A stretch of DNA of 22,714 nt from a virus, in IMG/VR virus record IMGVR_UViG_3300037584_000122, positions 1 to 22,714 of that record. One strand, given 5' to 3'. A program made the position numbers and the translations under genes. Shown one piece after another: positions 1-4,621 of this stretch (the first letter of the stretch is position 1; each line of letters opens with the position of its first letter). The notes beneath the pieces are model-generated. The model did not search any database. It saw only the letters and a list, made by a program, of their open reading frames with translations, and was not told where the DNA came from.

Positions 1-77
1 CTGTCACCCTCAAAGACAACCCGCACTGTCCAATCTTGGTTACGAGCCATATCAGTGATTGTAAAAACTTTTCCCAT
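1..77 (-). CDS. Unknown protein, N-terminal fragment (runs off the left edge)
   Basis: Only the first 25 codons are in the window, read leftward. The peptide begins MGKVFTITDMARNQDW and continues in frame to the window edge. An AGGAG ribosome binding site (86-90) lies 8 bases ahead of the ATG whose first base is 77. A second in-frame ATG at 83 is only 2 bases from the AGGAG and is the poorer start. It lies directly downstream of the Cys/His-motif gene (stop at 119-121) on the same strand and is probably co-transcribed with it from the promoter near 857-885. Too little sequence is present to assign a family. Confidence 0.55.
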   Translation of the reverse strand, partial: MGKVFTITDMARNQDWTVRVVFEGD

Positions 78-118
78 TTCCATTTCTCCTTTGGTTTGGT
101 CGTTGGTGGGCGGGGCTG

Positions 119-820
119 TTAAGCCCCCACCTCGATAAGTTCCTTTGGTGTCCAGCCAGCTAGACGCTCACGCTGGTACACAACTGACTGTTGTAGTGAT
201 TCGATGATCTGCTTGTTAGAAACCTTGCGGTCACGACCATAGCGATCCTTGTATTCGCGGAAACCCTCTGGGTCGATTGAGTGGATGGCGACAACCATGT
301 CATCAATGTGCTTTTTCAGATGGTCACATGAAACCTCAAACGGAAGCTGATGACCACCGCCACACTCACCGTTGAAATATCCGTATTCAACTGTGTAACC
401 ATGAGTGGCAATCTTGCCGCTTTTGTTGCTGACCTTGTGAACGCAACCACAAATCTGGCAAGTGCCTTGATGAGTGGCTTGGTTGCCAGTGGGCTTTGCA
501 ACAGGCTTTGGGGCTGGCTTTACAATTGGCATAGCCTTGATGTCGTTACGCATCTCAACTAGCTTTTGAGCGACATCCCAATCAATGTCAGCGGCTTTGA
601 AAATTGGCTCATGCTTTGCTTTAAGCTGATGCGGATAGCTTGGCAAATCCCAAAAGCTGTAACCAGCGGCGTCCAAGCCATCACGATTTTTTGTATCGAC
701 AAGTTTGTCAAAAGCGCGGCTAACATCATCAAGGGCATCTTTTTGAGCGGCCTTAGATGGGAAACTGCCATCAGCCATAGCAACAGCGGCGCGGGTCATA
801 TATTCAGCAATCGTTTTCAT
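119..820 (-). CDS. Phage protein with a Cys/His-rich (possible zinc-binding) motif, function unknown
   Basis: The product is 233 residues. An upstream in-frame ATG at 850 would add ten residues, but the ATG at 820 has an AGGAG 7 bases ahead and base 850 coincides with the predicted transcription start, so 820 is preferred. An N-terminal part (1-97) is followed by a Pro/Lys linker (98-112). A segment then carries CQICGC (Cys121, 124, 126), His140 in HGYTV, and FNGECGGGH (Cys153, His157) with Cys165. The spacing suggests metal binding, but this is unproven. The HGYTVEYGYFNG-type segment resembles one I recall from unannotated phage proteins. Residues 187-233 are charged and probably helical. 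It is the first gene of a leftward unit, opposite in direction to the structural genes, so it more likely belongs to an early or regulatory module than to the virion. Confidence 0.8.
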   Translation of the reverse strand: MKTIAEYMTRAAVAMADGSFPSKAAQKDALDDVSRAFDKLVDTKNRDGLDAAGYSFWDLPSYPHQLKAKHEPIFKAADIDWDVAQKLVEMRNDIKAMPIVKPAPKPVAKPTGNQATHQGTCQICGCVHKVSNKSGKIATHGYTVEYGYFNGECGGGHQLPFEVSCDHLKKHIDDMVVAIHSIDPEGFREYKDRYGRDRKVSNKQIIESLQQSVVYQRERLAGWTPKELIEVGA

Positions 821-849
821 AATTGAACTCCTAGTTAATGATTTGGTCA

Positions 850-885
850 TAATGAGAATCTAATCTCATTGTTTACATTTGTCAA
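850..885 (-). promoter_or_regulatory. Leftward sigma70-type promoter
   Basis: Read on the minus strand there is a perfect -35 box TTGACA (885-880), a 17-base spacer and a -10 box TAGATT (862-857). The predicted start is near 850, giving a leader of about 30 bases that contains the AGGAG of the gene starting at 820. It would drive the leftward pair of genes. The fit to the bacterial housekeeping consensus is the best in the intergenic region. Confidence 0.75.
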
Positions 886-886
886 C
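851..886. promoter_or_regulatory. Two abutting operator-like palindromes over the leftward promoter
   Basis: Positions 851-870 are a perfect inverted repeat, AATGAGA and TCTCATT around six bases, covering the -10 box. Positions 871-886 are a second inverted repeat, GTTTACA and TGTCAAC around two bases with one mismatched pair, covering the -35 box. Adjacent palindromes on promoter elements are typical repressor sites. The protein that would bind is not encoded in this window and is unknown. Confidence 0.5.
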
Positions 887-1037
887 AGATATACCTTATA
901 AATACACAATATAAAATCTAATAAAAACAAGGACTTAATTCCTGGGCCTGTCTATCTGTGAAAATATTTTTAATGATATTTGCATCGGGGGGATATTTTG
1001 GGCTTGTTTTGTGTCTAGGTGATTCGCATAATCGGCG

Positions 1038-1066
1038 TTGTTTATTTGGTTTTTACAGTGTATGCT
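1038..1066 (+). promoter_or_regulatory. Probable rightward (late, structural) promoter
   Basis: TTGTTT (1038-1043) and TATGCT (1061-1066) are separated by exactly 17 bases. A start would fall near 1073, leaving a leader of about 15 bases with GGAG at 1078-1081 ahead of the protease ATG at 1088. No other good rightward promoter was seen between the capsid genes and the end of the window. This one may therefore serve the whole structural operon, perhaps with a phage activator because the -35 box is imperfect. Confidence 0.5.
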
Positions 1067-1087
1067 GGGCGGGAATAGGAGTAGCTT

Positions 1088-1957
1088 ATGCCGATTCCCA
1101 AACCTACAAGTGGCGAAAGCGAACCTGATTTTATGGCTAGGTGCATCGAAGATAGCACTATGCTTAGTGAATACTCACAGCGTGACCAGCGGGTTGCAGT
1201 CTGTCTGAGCAGTTACCGTGATGGTAAAAAGGAGACTGTGATGGATGATGCCCCAGCATTTGATGAATGTGATGAGGTCAAATTTCTTGAGACTGGATAC
1301 ATTGATTGTGAGGCTGACTTAGAGTTAAAAGCCTATGAAGATGATGACGATGACAAAGACAAGGGTATGTTTGAAGGCTACGCATCTGTATTCGGTAATA
1401 AAGACTTGGGTAATGATGTTGTTGTCAATGGGGCGTTCCGTAAATCACTAAGAGCCAAGGGTGCGCGGAAAATCAAAATGCTTTTCCAGCATGACACCAA
1501 AGAGCCAATCGGCGTTTACACACAGATAAAAGAAGATGGCAATGGCTTGTATGTCAAAGGCCAGCTTGCAATGAATACCCAAAAAGGCAAAGAGGTCTAT
1601 GAGCTTATGAAAATGGGCGCGATAGATGGCTTGTCAGTGGGTTACAGGGTTGATGCCAAGGGGTACAGCTATGATGAGCGTGGCAAGAAGCGTATGCTCA
1701 GAGAAGTTGACCTAATGGAAATCAGTGCAGTTACCTTTCCAATGAACCCGAAGGCACGCATCAGTGCAGTCAAGGCAGAGGAAAGGTCGATTCGGGACTG
1801 GGAGACTTTCCTTCGGGATGAAGGTGGGCTATCTCGTTCAGAATCAAAAGTGGCGGCATCAGCCGTTTGTAAGGCTTTAGACCAGCGCGAGGTTGGCGAT
1901 GAGCAACAGGGGGTAGTGGATTCCATTACCAATTTAACCAACATCCTAAAATCGTAA
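1088..1957 (+). CDS. HK97-family prohead protease (peptidase S78) with an N-terminal extension
   Basis: The product is 289 residues. This serine protease acts inside the prohead, removing the scaffolding-like N terminus of the capsid protein and then itself. The protease domain runs from about residue 93 (MFEGYASVFGNKD) to about 228. The expected catalytic positions are present: His135 in FQHD, Ser183 in GLSVGY and Glu211 in LMEISAVTFP. Residues 1-45 (MPIPKPTSGE, FMARC, QRVAVC) form a separate small Cys-containing domain that I recall from other phage head proteins without known function. An acidic linker (about 75-92) joins the two. GGAG lies 6 bases before the ATG. A second in-frame ATG at 1241 (Met52) has a strong AAGGAG, so a shorter 238-residue form may also be made. 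The capsid gene follows after 12 bases, as in HK97. Confidence 0.93.
   Translation: MPIPKPTSGESEPDFMARCIEDSTMLSEYSQRDQRVAVCLSSYRDGKKETVMDDAPAFDECDEVKFLETGYIDCEADLELKAYEDDDDDKDKGMFEGYASVFGNKDLGNDVVVNGAFRKSLRAKGARKIKMLFQHDTKEPIGVYTQIKEDGNGLYVKGQLAMNTQKGKEVYELMKMGAIDGLSVGYRVDAKGYSYDERGKKRMLREVDLMEISAVTFPMNPKARISAVKAEERSIRDWETFLRDEGGLSRSESKVAASAVCKALDQREVGDEQQGVVDSITNLTNILKS
1230..1243 (+). promoter_or_regulatory. Internal ribosome binding site and in-frame start within the protease gene
   Basis: AAGGAG (ending at 1234) lies 6 bases ahead of an ATG at 1241 that is in frame with the protease (codon 52). The site is at least as good as the one at 1081. The start falls just after the N-terminal Cys-containing domain and well before the protease fold, so the short product would be a complete protease without the extension. 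Confidence 0.5.
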
Positions 1958-1969
1958 AAGGGGCATGAC

Positions 1970-3187
1970 ATGAGTGATGATGTCAAAACCGCAGTCGATT
2001 CAATGGCTAAAGCCTTCGAGGAGTTCAAGGCTACCAATGACGAAAGACTTGCGGAAATCGAGAAGAAGGGTTCGTCCGACCCGCTGGTTGAGGAAAAGCT
2101 GAAAAATATTGAAGCTGATCTTGACCGCTTTGAGGACATAAACCAAAAGCTGACTTTGGCTCAAGAAGAGCAAAAGCAGTACGGTGAGAAGCTGGACAAC
2201 ATGGAAGCAATGTTGAAGCGTCCTGAAGCTGGCGTATCAACAGAGCAAGTTGATTTCTCTGTCAAGGCTTTTGACAAGTGGTTGCGTAAAGGCGAAAAGG
2301 ACTTAGAGCCTGATGAGGTGAAAGCTCTGACTGTGAATAATGACACAGGCGCAGGGTTCTTGGCCCCGCCAGAGTATGTGAATGAGTTGATTAAGACCAT
2401 CACAGAAATCTCACCACTGCGTACAATCGCAAGGGTGCGTTCCACCAGCCAGAAATCAATTCAGATGCCAAGCCGTACTGCAACATTTAGTGCGTCATGG
2501 GTAGCTGAGACAGGCACAAAGTCTGAAACAACTGGTTACACAACTCAGTTGGAAGAAATCCCAACCCATGAGCATTACGCTCTGGTTGATATTTCAAATC
2601 AGATGCTTGAGGATTCTGTGTTTAATCTGGAAGCAGAGATGCAAGAAGAGTTCGCAACACAGCTTGCAAAGAATGAAGGCACAGCCTTTATCAGCGGAAG
2701 CTCCGTAGGTCAGCCAGAAGGTTTGTTGACCAACTCTAGTGTTGGTGAAACTAACTCTGGTGCTGGCGCGGCACTCACAGGTGATGGCTTGATTGACCTT
2801 GTTCATGCGGTGAAAACACCATATGGCACAGGTGCATCAATGATCTTCAACCGCACAACCTTGGCGGCAATCCGCAAGCTCAAGGATACAGCGGGCCAAT
2901 ATGTGTTCCAAGCTGGTATGATGCTCACCGCTGGTGTGCCAAATACTGTTTTGGGTTATCCATATATTGAGATGCCTGATATGCCAGATGTTTCTGCTGG
3001 TGCGTTTCCTGTAATGTTTGGTGATTTCTCAAGAGGCTACATGGTTGTCGATAGAGTCAACCTGTCAATCTTGCGTGATCCATTCACACAGGCATCCACA
3101 GGCAGTGTTCGTTATTATGCTCGTGCAAGAGTGGGCGGTCAGGTTATCTTGGCTGAAGCTCTACGCAAGCAAAAAGTCTCAGCATAA
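1970..3187 (+). CDS. Major capsid protein, HK97 fold
   Basis: The product is 405 residues, the usual length for the unprocessed HK97-type major capsid protein that builds the icosahedral shell. Residues 1 to about 85 are highly charged and heptad-like, the scaffolding delta domain normally cleaved off by the protease encoded just upstream. The conserved capsid part starts near VNNDTGAGFLAPPEY (about 122-136) and includes the E-loop and spine region (SPLRTIARV, SASWVAETG), the segment HEHYALVDISNQMLEDS, and a C-terminal P-domain and A-domain ending YARARVGGQVILAEAL. The exact cleavage site cannot be read from sequence; it should lie around residues 85-120. The ribosome site is AAAGGGG before ATG 1970. 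Confidence 0.96.
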   Translation: MSDDVKTAVDSMAKAFEEFKATNDERLAEIEKKGSSDPLVEEKLKNIEADLDRFEDINQKLTLAQEEQKQYGEKLDNMEAMLKRPEAGVSTEQVDFSVKAFDKWLRKGEKDLEPDEVKALTVNNDTGAGFLAPPEYVNELIKTITEISPLRTIARVRSTSQKSIQMPSRTATFSASWVAETGTKSETTGYTTQLEEIPTHEHYALVDISNQMLEDSVFNLEAEMQEEFATQLAKNEGTAFISGSSVGQPEGLLTNSSVGETNSGAGAALTGDGLIDLVHAVKTPYGTGASMIFNRTTLAAIRKLKDTAGQYVFQAGMMLTAGVPNTVLGYPYIEMPDMPDVSAGAFPVMFGDFSRGYMVVDRVNLSILRDPFTQASTGSVRYYARARVGGQVILAEALRKQKVSA

Positions 3188-3199
3188 GGGAGAGTTGAT

Positions 3200-3676
3200 A
3201 TGAAAGACCTTTCAAACAGCATCTCAACAGCCCTTTCACACAAAGTGGCTGTTACCACCGCCGCATCAAATGGCACAGGCGTTGACCTTCAGGGTTATGA
3301 AAGCGCAACGGTTGTTGTCACCATTGGTGCAGAGGGTGACACTCTTTCTGGTTCAGTCTTTTTTGAGATTGGCCTAGAGGAGTCCGATGATAACTCAACA
3401 TTCACAGATGTTGCTCAAGCTGGCATCGTTGATGGCACTATTGCCGCAGACGGTGTTTTCTTGAAAATTGATGGCACTGGAACCGCTGGTACAGGCGGCA
3501 ACCCAGATTCCACAGGCGCGACATATCGTGTTGGTTATATCGGTGGTAAGCGGTACATTCGCACAACTGTCGCCAAGACAGGCACACACTCAACTGGTAC
3601 ACCATTGGGAACAACGGTTATCAAGGGTAACGCTCGTCATACTGGTGATAATGCGTTTGACGCTCACAACGCCTAA
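3200..3676 (+). CDS. Probable capsid decoration or head-stabilising protein
   Basis: The product is 158 residues. It is rich in Thr, Gly, Ala and Ser, without signal peptide or membrane segment, and has a beta-sandwich-like pattern. The central part (FFEIGLEESDDNSTFTDVAQ) and the C-terminal segment (YRVGYIGGKRYIRTTVAKTG, then a Lys-Gly turn) are typical of small virion proteins encoded next to the capsid gene in many alphaproteobacterial phages and prophages. The start at 3200 has GGGAGAG ahead of it, 12 bases after the capsid stop. Position and composition suggest it coats or cements the HK97 shell, but no direct homology to lambda gpD is visible. A role as a head-fibre protein is the alternative. 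Confidence 0.65.
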   Translation: MKDLSNSISTALSHKVAVTTAASNGTGVDLQGYESATVVVTIGAEGDTLSGSVFFEIGLEESDDNSTFTDVAQAGIVDGTIAADGVFLKIDGTGTAGTGGNPDSTGATYRVGYIGGKRYIRTTVAKTGTHSTGTPLGTTVIKGNARHTGDNAFDAHNA

Positions 3677-3682
3677 AAAGAT

Positions 3683-3718
3683 GGGGGCAAGGTCTAGGTA
3701 TCAACTAACCTTGCTCCC
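3683..3718 (+). terminator. Strong hairpin after the capsid/decoration genes (attenuator or mRNA 3' stabiliser)
   Basis: GGGGGCAAGGT (3683-3693) pairs along all 11 positions with ACCTTGCTCCC (3708-3718), with one G-U pair, around a 14-base loop. The loop can add TAG/CTA pairing. The downstream tract TTACTTATGG is only weakly T-rich, so full intrinsic termination is doubtful. It sits just before the next gene's ribosome site. Partial termination or protection of the abundant capsid message would fit. Confidence 0.5.
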
Positions 3719-3736
3719 TTACTTATGGAGAGTCAG

Positions 3737-4045
3737 ATGGCTATAGTAATGATCAGACAAGCGATTGGTGTAGCCAATAAGCTGGGGTCAGTTACCCGCA
3801 CCTACAGTGAAGGTGAAGAATTATCCAATTCAGAAGATTGGGAAAAGGCGAGGAACGCCGCATTTATTGAGCAAGGGGCGGCTGAAGAAACCAAGGTAGT
3901 AAAACCTACAGAAACGAAGGCAAGCACCCCCACAAGGGCTAGAAACGCTGATGGCACGCTTATTGGCGATGACCCAAGCACTCCCGATGTCAATGAGGCA
4001 TGGGAAGGCGGCAAAGCACCTAGCAAAAAGGGCAAATCAACGTAA
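3737..4045 (+). CDS. Small structural-module protein with a disordered tail, function unknown
   Basis: The product is 102 residues. The ATG at 3737 is chosen over an in-frame ATG at 3725, because GGAG (3727-3730) lies 6 bases before 3737 and would be inside the coding sequence otherwise. The first half (about 1-50) is a compact domain ending in ARNAAFIEQGAAEE, reminiscent of the small proteins between capsid and connector genes whose ends read 'LIEAGLAEE'. The second half is Pro/Thr/Lys/Gly-rich and likely disordered. In related phages such a gene usually precedes the gp6/gp8-like connector, whereas here that connector is 12 kb away. No enzyme motif is visible. Confidence 0.6.
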   Translation: MAIVMIRQAIGVANKLGSVTRTYSEGEELSNSEDWEKARNAAFIEQGAAEETKVVKPTETKASTPTRARNADGTLIGDDPSTPDVNEAWEGGKAPSKKGKST

Positions 4046-4060
4046 CGTATTGGGGGCATC

Positions 4061-4621
4061 ATGAGCCGTGGAATAACCAGTGCGTTAAACACCGTATTCA
4101 CATCACAATCAATCCGCCCATTTGTTGCGGTTGACCTAGCTTTTTCAGGCGCAAATGTGCGTGTCTGGACAGGGCTTGGTAATATTACATTTGCCAGTAC
4201 AACATTTGTCGGCACTGGTGAGGTGCTAGGCATATCGCCAATCACTGAGAATGGGGCGGTTCAAGCGAATGGTATGGTTGTGTCATTCAATGGGCTTGAT
4301 TCTTCACTCGTATCCACCGCTCTTACAGAAAATTATCAAGGGCGTTCTGCTATCATCTACATTGGTTCATTGACTGATTCATACACAGTGGTGGCTGATC
4401 CATATACTTTGTTCAAAGGCAGAATGGACAAAATGTCTATCTCTGATGATGGGGAACACGCACAAGTCAAAGTATCATGTGAGAGCCGCCTTATAGATTT
4501 GAACAGAAACAGAGTGCGCCGTTATACCGATGTTGACCAGCAAACAGAGTTTTCTGGTGATTTAGGATTCAAGTTTGTGGAGAGTTTACAAGAAAAAGCC
4601 GTTGATTGGGGTGCTGGTTAA
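4061..4621 (+). CDS. Tail tip (baseplate hub) protein, DUF2163-like
   Basis: The product is 186 residues. Its layout resembles the hub-domain proteins at siphovirus and GTA tail tips (gp13/DUF2163-like): an opening beta segment (RPFVAVDLAFSGANVRVWTG), a FASTTFVGTGEVLGISPITE strand pair, then a beta-rich segment with FKGRMDKMSISDDG and the C-terminal RRYTDVDQQTEFSGDLGF. The family assignment is from recalled pattern, not a search. Its stop codon overlaps the next ATG by one base (TTAATG), so the two tip proteins are probably translationally coupled. In typical gene order it would follow the distal tail protein, here at 21417-22043. Start: ATG at 4061, after TTGGGGGC. Confidence 0.75.
   Translation: MSRGITSALNTVFTSQSIRPFVAVDLAFSGANVRVWTGLGNITFASTTFVGTGEVLGISPITENGAVQANGMVVSFNGLDSSLVSTALTENYQGRSAIIYIGSLTDSYTVVADPYTLFKGRMDKMSISDDGEHAQVKVSCESRLIDLNRNRVRRYTDVDQQTEFSGDLGFKFVESLQEKAVDWGAG

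Noticed and set aside
851-870. Resemblance of the -10 palindrome (AATGAGA...TCTCATT) to a Fur box.
   Set aside because: The half sites are similar, but the palindrome spans 20 bases with an asymmetric six-base centre, not the 19-base Fur arrangement. A phage-specific repressor site is at least as likely.
930-943. Near-palindrome AGGACTTAATTCCT in the intergenic region as an operator.
   Set aside because: One mismatched pair, short, not overlapping either promoter and without a second copy; such sequences occur by chance in AT-rich DNA.
1669-2139. 156-residue open frame on the minus strand.
   Set aside because: It is antisense to the conserved protease and capsid genes, is Ser-rich as expected for a shadow frame, and has no ribosome site.
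3802-4245. 147-residue open frame on the minus strand.
   Set aside because: It lies antisense to two + strand structural genes with good ribosome sites; composition is that of a shadow frame.
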